Shown here: piece after piece, positions 20,174 to 28,479 of the stretch
How the letters are laid out: each line of letters starts with the position of its first letter
How positions within the stretch are numbered: position 1 is the first letter of the stretch
Assembly (NCBI RefSeq): GCF_030409805.1
Contig: NZ_JAUFQP010000013.1
Location: 1,122,501-1,186,500 of the forward strand
Length of the DNA stretch: 64,000 nucleotides
DNA from: Algibacter miyuki
GTDB taxonomy: Bacteria > Bacteroidota > Bacteroidia > Flavobacteriales > Flavobacteriaceae
Reading direction: 5' to 3'
Made by a program: the position numbers and the translations under genes
The notes under the pieces: generated by a model
Told to the model about the DNA's origin: nothing
The model's database searches: none
Seen by the model: the letters and a program-made list of their open reading frames with translations, nothing else

Positions 20174-22731
20174 TATTGTAGTGGGAAGTTTTGATTAACC
20201 AATTGATTTTGTTGATAAGAATGATTGAAATACGTATCGGAAATAGATAATGACGTTTGATGTAGCAACTCACTAATATCCGATAGTACGTGTTCTAGAT
20301 ATTCCCTAAGCGCTTCGTTATCATCTAATACAATTAGTTTTTTTGCATCTAAATTTGAAACCAAATTATTCAATTGATGAATTAAGGTATAGCAAGCCGT
20401 ATTACCATTAACACCTTTAGGGACAGGTAATTTGCTGATGTCTTTTAAAATACGATTAAGCTGATAAGTCAACGAGCGACTGTATTTATCATTCAGTAAA
20501 ACTAAGTTTATCACGTTCTCTACACTTAAAAAAGAGCGGTAGCTGTAACGATAAATATTCAAACTTTCATGGCTAGTTAATAACGCTTCAAGCACTTCAT
20601 ATTCTAAATCTTCATTGTGATGAGCAACAATTAAAGCACGGGTTTTTGCAATGGTTAAACTGGCTTGTTCGGTTTGTAAACCTATAAAATAGAGTAATAA
20701 ACCTTGATCGACTAAAATACTTTCTTCAATTAAGCCCATAAAAGCGATAAGCCTAGTAATGGTATTGTCTAATAATTTTATTAGGGTTGAAATGGAGTAT
20801 TCATTCTTTTTGTCATATTTATTCCATAGCTTTTTGATGCCATCGAATACGCGCCACATATCTTTAGACCATAGGTTTCTTAGCGAGTAATACGAATTGT
20901 TGAAACTAATTAATGTTTGCGCTAAGGATCCTATTCTAAAATTATCCAAAATAAGAGAATTCATTTCTTTTAATGGATTTTTAAGCACTTCTTCCTTTCC
21001 TTTCCCAACGAAACCAGGGAGCGTATGTGTGATATTGGTAATGGCTTCAAATATAATTTTTAAACTATCGGAAGGTGTATCACTTTTATCATATTGGGCA
21101 TGTTGCATTTTGTTTAACGCCATCCTTAACAGACGAGAAGTTACTAAGGCACGTCCTAAATAACGTCCCGACCAAAACAGGTTTTCGGCAGTATGACTTG
21201 GTAAATCGTTAATGTCTGATACCGGTTTTTGAAAGGTATTGTCCCAACTATAATTTTGAAATTGATTTTGAGCTTTATCTGTTAAAACCCAAAAATCTTT
21301 ACTAATACCGCCACGCTGATTAGATACTCTTAAGTTTTCGCGTTCGGCAGCTACACGAACTAAACCGCCCGGCATAATGCTGTAAGAATCTCGTTTTGCT
21401 ATGGCGAACGTACGGCACATCACTTTGCGAGGTTCTAGTTTTCCGTCAATAAAATCGGGTGCCGTCGAGAATTGTATTTTTGCTTGAGCAACAAAACGAT
21501 AGGGGTTTGCTAATATTTCTTCTTTTAATTTCTTGAGCTCTTTTTTATTTAAAAATTCACCAAAATATAAACTTTCTCTGTTGGAGCGGTCGATGCGTTT
21601 TACCACATATTTGGTTAAATTTTTTAATACATGATTGCGCTCTTTTTCTTGTCCGCACCACCAAGAGGCAATTTGCGGCAGAATTAATTCTTCATTTAAA
21701 AAATATTTAGAAATCGCATTCATAAACGGAATGAGTCCAGAGTTTTCCAAAACTCCGCTTCCAATAGGATTTACAATACTCACGTTTTGTTGACGAATAA
21801 CATCCAATATACCAGCGATACCTAAATATGAATCTTCACGGAGTTCTAAAGGATCCATATAAACATCATCAACACGTCTTAAAATGACATGAACTTGCTT
21901 TAATTCTTTTAAAGATTTCATCCAAACTTTGCCATTTCTCACCACTAAATCGTTTCCTTTTACCAAAGGATAGCCTAGAAAGGTGGACATGTAAGCATGT
22001 TCAAAATAGGTTTCGTTATGCGGTCCTGGAGTTAAGATAACAATGTTTGGGTTGCTCACATTTTTAGGCGCGGCATCAATAAGCATTTGATTATAATCCT
22101 GAAAAAACGAAGTCGGTTGCTTTACATTAATGCCGCTAAATAAATTGGGTGCGGCTTTGTTTATAGCAAACCTGTTTTCGAGAGCATAACCTAAACCTGA
22201 TGGGGCTTGCGTACGATCGTTTACCACCCACATGCGGCCATCTGGACCACGTGCTAAATCGGTAGCGTGAATGAGTAAATTTTTAGAGGTATTATACCGT
22301 ATTTGGTCGCATTGCCTTAAAAAACCACGATGCGCAAAAATAACTTCTTGCGGCACAATGCCATTTTTAATCAGTTCGCGCTTACCATAGATGTCTTTAA
22401 GCACTAAATTGAGTAATTCGGCACGTTGTTTCAAACCTTTTTCAATGGTTTGCCATTCACTTTGGTGAATAATAAAAGGGACAATGTTTAAATCCCAAGT
22501 GCGGTTTAGGCCTTTGGGATCATTATAAACATTATAGGTAACGCCGTTTTCGTCCATCAACCAATCAATTTCTTTTTGTCGAGAAGTTAATTCGTCGGAA
22601 CCGGCTTTTGTTAAATTAGATAATAAACTAACCCAATTAGGGTTAATTTTATCCTTAGATTTCAATACTTCATCATAATTTTTGTTTTTGATAAAATAAT
22701 TCTGAAATAGTGTATTCGAATCTATGGTCAT
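20173..22731 (-). CDS. Circularly permuted ATP-grasp protein fused to an alpha-E domain
   Basis: The 852-residue protein joins two domains that are often separate genes. Residues about 60-500 are a circularly permuted ATP-grasp (COG2308 type), with TWDLNIVPFIIH, GRMWVVNDRTQAPSGLGYA, NPIGSGVLENSGLIPFM and the late CRTFAIAKRDSYSIMPGG. From about 520 (AENLFWSGRYLGRALVTSR) to the end is the all-helical alpha-E domain, with the repeated helices typical of that family. ATP-grasp enzymes make an acyl-phosphate and join it to an amine, so peptide-bond synthesis is the likely chemistry; the substrates are not known. It lies 11 bases after the DUF2126 gene and overlaps the small transglutaminase gene by one base. 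Confidence 0.92.
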   Translation of the reverse strand: MTIDSNTLFQNYFIKNKNYDEVLKSKDKINPNWVSLLSNLTKAGSDELTSRQKEIDWLMDENGVTYNVYNDPKGLNRTWDLNIVPFIIHQSEWQTIEKGLKQRAELLNLVLKDIYGKRELIKNGIVPQEVIFAHRGFLRQCDQIRYNTSKNLLIHATDLARGPDGRMWVVNDRTQAPSGLGYALENRFAINKAAPNLFSGINVKQPTSFFQDYNQMLIDAAPKNVSNPNIVILTPGPHNETYFEHAYMSTFLGYPLVKGNDLVVRNGKVWMKSLKELKQVHVILRRVDDVYMDPLELREDSYLGIAGILDVIRQQNVSIVNPIGSGVLENSGLIPFMNAISKYFLNEELILPQIASWWCGQEKERNHVLKNLTKYVVKRIDRSNRESLYFGEFLNKKELKKLKEEILANPYRFVAQAKIQFSTAPDFIDGKLEPRKVMCRTFAIAKRDSYSIMPGGLVRVAAERENLRVSNQRGGISKDFWVLTDKAQNQFQNYSWDNTFQKPVSDINDLPSHTAENLFWSGRYLGRALVTSRLLRMALNKMQHAQYDKSDTPSDSLKIIFEAITNITHTLPGFVGKGKEEVLKNPLKEMNSLILDNFRIGSLAQTLISFNNSYYSLRNLWSKDMWRVFDGIKKLWNKYDKKNEYSISTLIKLLDNTITRLIAFMGLIEESILVDQGLLLYFIGLQTEQASLTIAKTRALIVAHHNEDLEYEVLEALLTSHESLNIYRYSYRSFLSVENVINLVLLNDKYSRSLTYQLNRILKDISKLPVPKGVNGNTACYTLIHQLNNLVSNLDAKKLIVLDDNEALREYLEHVLSDISELLHQTSLSISDTYFNHSYQQNQLVNQNFPLQ

Positions 22732-22742
22732 TTATGTTTTAA

Positions 22743-25700
22743 TTACTTTTGTCTTAAATCTGTTGTGTTCGGAAACTCAAGGTTTGCAGGAAGTTCCTTA
22801 TAATTAAATTTCTTAGAACTGCCTTTCTTTTTCACACTCGTATTCGATGATGCATCATCTGTTATAGTTTCTTTTACAGGATCGATTTCACCTTGCGTGT
22901 GTCCTGATTCCCAGAAACGATTAATACGTCTAGACTCAGCTTCGTAACTATTTACTGGATGTACATCATAAGAGCGTCCACCAGGATGCGATACAAAATA
23001 TGTACAACCACCAATAGAACGTTTGTTCCAAGTATCAACAATATCGAAAACCAATGGTGCATCTACACCAATTGTTGGGTGTAGCGCGGAATATGGATCC
23101 CATGCTTTATAGCGTATTCCTGCAACAAACTCGCCTTTTACAGCGGTAGGTTTTAAGTTTACCTTTACACCGTTGCAAGTTACAACATATCTTTCTTCTG
23201 TGAAATTAGCGACTTTAATTTGTATGCGTTCCAAAGAGGAATCTACATATCGAGCTGTTCCGCCTCCAGTCATTTCTTCACCTAAAACATTCCAAGGTTC
23301 AATGGCAGCACGCAATTCTATATGAATATTGTTGATGGTTACCATGCCATGTAATGGAAATCTGAATTCGAAAAATGGATTAAACCATTCTTCTTTAAAC
23401 TTATAACCAGCCTTATTAAGCGAGGTTACAATGTCTTTAATATCTTCTCTAACAAAATGTTCTATTAAGAATTTATCATGTAATTCGGTACCCCAACGCA
23501 CTAATTTATGCTCGTAAGGTTTTTTCCAGAACCAAGCGACTAAAGTACGAACCAGCAAATTTTGCATTAAACTCATCTGCGGATGTGGCGGCATATCGAA
23601 AGCACGAAGCTCTAAAATACCTAAACGCCCTGTGGATGAATCGGGTGAGTATAATTTATCGATACAGAATTCGGCGCGGTGCGTATTACCTGTTAAATCG
23701 GTTAATAAATGTCTAAATAATCTATCGGTTAACCAGAAAGGAACATCGCCATCTTTTGGAATTTGACTAAAAGCAATTTCCAACTCGTAAAGGTTTTCCA
23801 TACGCGCTTCGTCAATTCTTGGAGCCTGACTTGTAGCGCCAACAAACGAACCTGAAAATAAATAAGATAAGCCTGGGTGATGTTGCCAAAACGTAAGTAA
23901 ACTTCGTAATAAACTTGGTTTACGTAACAGCGGGCTATCAGCTGGAGATATACCGCCAAGTGTTACGTGATTTCCGCCACCTGTACCTGTATGTTTACCA
24001 TCAAGCATAAATTTTTCGGTGCCTAAACGCGATTGTTTTGCTTCTTCATATAAAGCAAATGTGTTTTTAGTAAGCTCGTCCCAATTTTTTGCTGGGTGTA
24101 CGTTAATTTCAATAACACCAGGGTCGGGCGTGATTTTTAAAGATTCTAATCGATTATCTTTTGGAGCTGCATAACCTTCTAAAATCACAGGGATGTTTAG
24201 TGTTTTTGCGGTTGCTTCAATAGATGACAATAAATCTAAATAATATTCAGCACAGTCTAATGGCGGTAAAAATAAGTAGAGTTTTTGGTCTCTAACTTCT
24301 GCGCAAAGGGCTGTTCTTATAAAATAATCTGTTTTCGGTTTTTCTAATTCACCGTTAACAAAGGATACATATCTATTGGTTGCTATCTTTTTATAACTTG
24401 GAAATCTGCCACGTTTTGTGAATTGATCCGGTTCAAACTTTGGAAATTCTTCGTGTTCTGGTTTCTCAACAAGCGATGATAGTGGTAAACGCAAACCTAC
24501 TGGAGAATTTCCAGGCGTTAAAAATAAATGGTTACGTCTAAATTGCCAAAAGCAAGTGTACCATTTACCGAAACTATTATTTAGTGGCAGTAAATGCCCA
24601 ACCACTTTGTTGGTACCTTGTTCTAATATTTCGCCTAATTTCTTTTGAATAAGCGAGCCATCTTTATCGGTTCTAGGATCAATGTCTACCGGTAAATTAC
24701 CTTCTTCCCAAAGAAAATAAAAGGCATCTTCAAAGGCCGGCATAATGGTTTCATCTGTAATACCAAGGTATTTGGTAAGGGTGTCTAAAAATAATTTATC
24801 AGCATTTTCTGGAACAATTTTATTGTCTGCAAAGGTTGAAAGGAGTTTTTCATTATGCCAAATAACACGTCCATCTTTACGCCAACATAACTCAGTTCCC
24901 CAACGTGGTAAAGGTTCTCCAGGATACCATTTGCCTTGTGCACGGTGTAAAAAACCGCCTTTTGCAAATCTATTAAATAAGCGTTTAGTTAAATTATCGG
25001 CTAGTTCTCTTTTGTGTGGACCATCAGCATCAGTATTCCATTCTGGAGATTCCATGTCGTCGATAGATACAAAAGTAGGTTCGCCACCCATGGTTAAACG
25101 TACGTCGCCTTTTTCAAGTTCATTTTCAACTTTAAAGCCTAGTTTATAGATGTCGTTCCATTGTTTTTCAGTGTATGGTTTTGTTACACGAGGCGATTCA
25201 AAAATTCGTTTTACAGAGTTTTCAAATTCAAATTCTGTTTCACAAAAGTCGGTCATTCCTGAAACAGGTGCTGCACTTTCAAACGATGGTGTGCAGGCTA
25301 ATGGGATATGGCCTTCTCCAGCTAATAATCCAGAGGTGGCATCGAAACCAATCCATCCAGCGCCAGGTAAATAAACTTCAGCCCAAGCGTGTAAATCGGT
25401 GAAATCTTCCTCAGGTCCAGAAGGGCCATCAAGCGATTTTTCATCCGATTTTAATTGTACAATATAACCAGAAACAAAACGAGCTCCAAAGCCTAAATGC
25501 CTTAAAGTTTGCACAAACAACCAAGCATAATCACGGCATGAGCCATTTCTTTGGGTTAGTGTTTCTTCACAAGTTTGCACGCCAGGATCTAACCTGATGT
25601 TATAACTTAAGTACTCGTAAACTTTACGGTTGATATCAATTAAAAAATAGATGGTTTTTCGAGGAGAATAATCAATTGTTTTAATAAACTCCTTTATTAG

Positions 25701-26075
25701 CGGACCATTATCAGTAATTTCTAAATAGGGTAGAAGTTCTTTTTTAACGGTTTCATTATATTCAAACGGGTATTCTTCCGCAGATTCTTCAACAAAAAAG
25801 TCGAATGGATTTATAGTTTTTAAGTCGGCTATTATTTCCACTTCCACCGATAATTCTGTGGTTTTTTCAGGGAAAATTAATCGAGCTATATAGTTACCAA
25901 AGGGATCCTGTTGCCAGTTAAAAAACTGATTTTCTGGTTTTATTTTTATAGAATAAGCCTCAATAGGTGTTCTGCTGTGTGGTGCAGGCCGTAATCTAAA
26001 TATATGTGGAGATAGGTTTATTGCTCTATCATATTTATACTTTGTTTTGTGTGAGATTACAATTTTTAACGCCAT
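22743..26075 (-). CDS. Transglutaminase-like protein fused to DUF2126
   Basis: The 1110-residue protein begins with Bact_transglu_N (1-85) and a transglutaminase core with an intact triad: C180 in R-N-G-S-C-R-D-Y-A, H229 in D-L-H-A-W and D245 in W-I-G-F-D-A-T-S-G. Residues about 300-1100 are DUF2126, recognisable by LTMGGEPTFVS, a GTGGGNHVTLGG block and LELRAFDMPPHPQMS. The DUF2126 part has been linked by sequence analysis to the glutamine-synthetase/COOH-NH2 ligase fold; I state that from memory. No signal peptide is present. It is the first gene of the operon with the ATP-grasp/alpha-E fusion and the second transglutaminase. The C terminus (last 60 residues) is polar and Lys/Ser-rich. Confidence 0.93.
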   Translation of the reverse strand: MALKIVISHKTKYKYDRAINLSPHIFRLRPAPHSRTPIEAYSIKIKPENQFFNWQQDPFGNYIARLIFPEKTTELSVEVEIIADLKTINPFDFFVEESAEEYPFEYNETVKKELLPYLEITDNGPLIKEFIKTIDYSPRKTIYFLIDINRKVYEYLSYNIRLDPGVQTCEETLTQRNGSCRDYAWLFVQTLRHLGFGARFVSGYIVQLKSDEKSLDGPSGPEEDFTDLHAWAEVYLPGAGWIGFDATSGLLAGEGHIPLACTPSFESAAPVSGMTDFCETEFEFENSVKRIFESPRVTKPYTEKQWNDIYKLGFKVENELEKGDVRLTMGGEPTFVSIDDMESPEWNTDADGPHKRELADNLTKRLFNRFAKGGFLHRAQGKWYPGEPLPRWGTELCWRKDGRVIWHNEKLLSTFADNKIVPENADKLFLDTLTKYLGITDETIMPAFEDAFYFLWEEGNLPVDIDPRTDKDGSLIQKKLGEILEQGTNKVVGHLLPLNNSFGKWYTCFWQFRRNHLFLTPGNSPVGLRLPLSSLVEKPEHEEFPKFEPDQFTKRGRFPSYKKIATNRYVSFVNGELEKPKTDYFIRTALCAEVRDQKLYLFLPPLDCAEYYLDLLSSIEATAKTLNIPVILEGYAAPKDNRLESLKITPDPGVIEINVHPAKNWDELTKNTFALYEEAKQSRLGTEKFMLDGKHTGTGGGNHVTLGGISPADSPLLRKPSLLRSLLTFWQHHPGLSYLFSGSFVGATSQAPRIDEARMENLYELEIAFSQIPKDGDVPFWLTDRLFRHLLTDLTGNTHRAEFCIDKLYSPDSSTGRLGILELRAFDMPPHPQMSLMQNLLVRTLVAWFWKKPYEHKLVRWGTELHDKFLIEHFVREDIKDIVTSLNKAGYKFKEEWFNPFFEFRFPLHGMVTINNIHIELRAAIEPWNVLGEEMTGGGTARYVDSSLERIQIKVANFTEERYVVTCNGVKVNLKPTAVKGEFVAGIRYKAWDPYSALHPTIGVDAPLVFDIVDTWNKRSIGGCTYFVSHPGGRSYDVHPVNSYEAESRRINRFWESGHTQGEIDPVKETITDDASSNTSVKKKGSSKKFNYKELPANLEFPNTTDLRQK

Positions 26076-26471
26076 AAATTGGTGGTTTTATTGAATGGAT
26101 TTGAAAGTAAAAAGATTCATATAAATGTACATTAATTTTCTTGGTAATGTTAAGGTTTTATGTAAAATTGAAATAATTAGTAAAACTATTAAAACATTGA
26201 AAATTATGATGAATTAAAATGAAGATATATTGAATTTAATGATTATTTATGATAATATCGATAAAATGTATAATTTATTAAGTCGGTTTATTCTGTTTAC
26301 TAGATTGAAAACCTTAAAATGATTATATAATATAAGCAATAAAAATTTTTTTACATAAAATTGGATATAAATAAGCTTTACTATTTATTTATATTGGTAT
26401 TTAATCTTACATTAGTTAGCTTAAAAGGTCCATAAATGAAATTTTTTCCAAAATCTCTTCAATATATAAAA
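26076..26471. other. AT-rich divergent intergenic stretch
   Basis: It separates the minus-strand transglutaminase operon from the plus-strand hybrid kinase and must contain promoters for both. The base composition is extremely AT-rich. I could not pick out a convincing TTG-N19-21-TAnnTTTG pair, tRNA or hairpin. Confidence 0.4.
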
Positions 26472-27833
26472 ATGAAAAAGAAGTTGTCTTTTTTCATCTT
26501 CTTATCTATTACCGCTATTTTAATTATTGGCTATTTCTTTTTTGAACGTCAAATATATGTTGAATTGGCAGCGGTATTTCTTCTTGTGTTGGCTATTGTT
26601 CAAGTTATTGCGCTACAGTTTTTTTTAAAAAGTCTTTTGAAGGATGACGTAATAAAAGAAAATTTAAAAGGACGAGTAGCAGAGTTGAAGAAAGATTTAG
26701 AAGTTTCGGAAAACTTGGCCGAACACAAATCAATTTATTTAGCCAATATGAGCTATGAGGTTCGCACCCCTTTAAATACAGTTTTAGGAATGCTAAATAT
26801 GCTAAAACAAACCAGTTTAGATAGTGATCAAGTAGCGCAGGTTGAAATTGCCGAATATTCATCGATGCATTTATTTCAGTTGGTAAAAATGGTAACGGAT
26901 AATGCAGAAGTGGATTCTGGAAAAGTAAAACTGAATTTTATTGCCATTGATTTAAAGCAAGATTTATCAAGTTTATTTAAGGTTTTTGAATATCAAGCTT
27001 GGGAGAAAGGACTAGAATTTGATTTTAAATTTTTATTTGAAGAAAAGGATAAGTCATCTGTTTTTGGCGATTCGGAGCGGATTCAACAGGTATTGATTAA
27101 TTTAATTAACAATGCTATAAAGTTTACTAATTCAGGAAAAATATCAATAATTATCGATCAAACCGTTGGTATAGATCATGATCAAATAGTAACGTTTTAT
27201 GTAAAGGATACTGGCGTAGGTATGCGTTCGGACGAAGTAAAACGATTTCTGAATGAAAATAAAAACATGCCAGCAGCGACTATTAAAGATTATCGAGGTG
27301 GTGGTTTAGGCTTATCGATTTCGCAAAAACTTGTGAAATTGATGGGAGGAACATTGAAATTAGAAAGTAAAGAAAATGAGGGGTCAACATTTTATTTTAG
27401 TCTTCAATTGAAAAAGACCATGAATATTAAAATTGTTGAAGATACCACACCTACACTACATGCTAAATTTAATGTTTTGGTCGCGGAAGATAATAGAATG
27501 AACCAAAAAGTAATTAAGTTTTTACTTGAAAAACAAGGTGCCGATTGTACGTTTGCTAAAAATGGATTGGAAGCTTTATTACTATATAAAATTCTAGATT
27601 TCGATATGGTTTTTATGGATATTTACATGCCTGATATGGATGGTTATGAAGCAACTAAAGCTATTAGAGAAACAGCCAAATACAAACAACATAAAACGCC
27701 AATAATAGCCGTTTCGGCAAGTGCGTTTGAAGAAGATATTGAAAATGCAAAGCGCGCAGGTGCTAACGAGTTTTTAGCAAAACCAATAGAGTTAAACAAG
27801 TTAAAGGAAATGCTAACTAAATACGCGCTTTAA
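26472..27833 (+). CDS. Hybrid histidine kinase/response regulator with Tyr in place of the H-box His
   Basis: From the ATG at 26472 the protein is 453 residues. An ATG 36 bases upstream is possible, but the A-rich leader and MKKKLSFF anchor favour this one. Two membrane helices (about 5-24 and 29-50) leave almost no periplasmic loop. The dimerisation helix has the H-box A-N-M-S-Y95-E-V-R-T-P-L-N, where the phospho-accepting His is Tyr (codon TAT at 26754). The ATPase domain looks intact: N-box VLINLINNAIKFT, G1 DTGVGM, G2 RGGGLGLS. The C-terminal receiver is intact: E-D-N at the acidic pocket, D383 in F-M-D-I-Y-M-P-D-M-D-G and the conserved Lys in LAKPI. It should bind ATP but not autophosphorylate in the normal way. 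Confidence 0.92.
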   Translation: MKKKLSFFIFLSITAILIIGYFFFERQIYVELAAVFLLVLAIVQVIALQFFLKSLLKDDVIKENLKGRVAELKKDLEVSENLAEHKSIYLANMSYEVRTPLNTVLGMLNMLKQTSLDSDQVAQVEIAEYSSMHLFQLVKMVTDNAEVDSGKVKLNFIAIDLKQDLSSLFKVFEYQAWEKGLEFDFKFLFEEKDKSSVFGDSERIQQVLINLINNAIKFTNSGKISIIIDQTVGIDHDQIVTFYVKDTGVGMRSDEVKRFLNENKNMPAATIKDYRGGGLGLSISQKLVKLMGGTLKLESKENEGSTFYFSLQLKKTMNIKIVEDTTPTLHAKFNVLVAEDNRMNQKVIKFLLEKQGADCTFAKNGLEALLLYKILDFDMVFMDIYMPDMDGYEATKAIRETAKYKQHKTPIIAVSASAFEEDIENAKRAGANEFLAKPIELNKLKEMLTKYAL

Positions 27834-27849
27834 CAATATTGTAATGCCT

Positions 27850-28230
27850 TTACTTTACAGCAATAACACTTATTTCTACATTTACATTTTTAGGTAATTT
27901 AGCTACTTGAACGGTTTCTCTAGCAGGTGCTGTAGCGTCGTTAAAGTAACTGCCATATACGTTGTTTATATTACTAAAATCGTCCATGTTACTGATAAAA
28001 ATCGTCGATTTAATTACGTTTTCAAAAGTCATCCCAGCAGCAGATAATACCGCTTTAAGGTTATTCATAACTTGAGTCGTTTCTGTTTTAATATCGTCTA
28101 AAATCAGTTCTCCTGTTTCTGGATTAATAGCGATTTGACCAGAAGTATATAAAGTGTTTCCTGTTAATATAGCTTGATTGTATGGGCCAATAGGAGCTGG
28201 CGCATTTGGTGTTGTGATAATGGTTTTCAT
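27850..28230 (-). CDS. ridA: RidA family enamine/imine deaminase
   Basis: The 126-residue protein is a complete RidA/YjgF/UK114 family member: PNAPAPIGPYNQAI at the N terminus, TSGQIAINPETGEL, and the signature ARETVQVAKLPKNVNVEISVIA at the C terminus. Its Arg (A-R-E-T-V) is the residue that binds the substrate carboxylate in active RidA. It hydrolyses reactive 2-aminoacrylate and similar enamines released by PLP enzymes, protecting the cell. It converges on the hybrid kinase with a 16-base gap and stands alone, without operon partners. Confidence 0.95.
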   Translation of the reverse strand: MKTIITTPNAPAPIGPYNQAILTGNTLYTSGQIAINPETGELILDDIKTETTQVMNNLKAVLSAAGMTFENVIKSTIFISNMDDFSNINNVYGSYFNDATAPARETVQVAKLPKNVNVEISVIAVK

Positions 28231-28343
28231 TTTAGAGGTGTTTTTGTTGATTATAAAATTATAAATTAGATAGGCCTAAAAATAACTAAATTATTATGAT
28301 TTTTTTTAATGAAAGAATCAAGATTTTCTTTTTGAATTAAAGC

Positions 28344-28376
28344 TTTTGAAATTGAATTATTAATTGTATTTCAAAA
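28344..28376. terminator. Inverted repeat downstream of lptD, possible terminator
   Basis: TTTTGAAAT (28344-28352) is an exact inverted match of 28368-28376. Two inner mismatches are followed by a second 4-bp stem. It lies about 104 bases beyond the lptD stop and upstream of ridA, both on the minus strand. It is AT-rich, so termination strength is doubtful. Confidence 0.3.
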
Positions 28377-28479
28377 AGTCGGTAAGTTTTTTAATAACGA
28401 AGGTTATAAAAAGACTATATATAAGTATAGGCCGTTTTTCGTTTTAAACTAATAAAATTACAGCTATTCAAATCAGTCA

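Noticed and set aside
24745-25402. Plus-strand open frames inside the DUF2126 gene
   Set aside because: They lie opposite a long, motif-rich minus-strand gene and show low-quality composition; they are shadows of its codon use.
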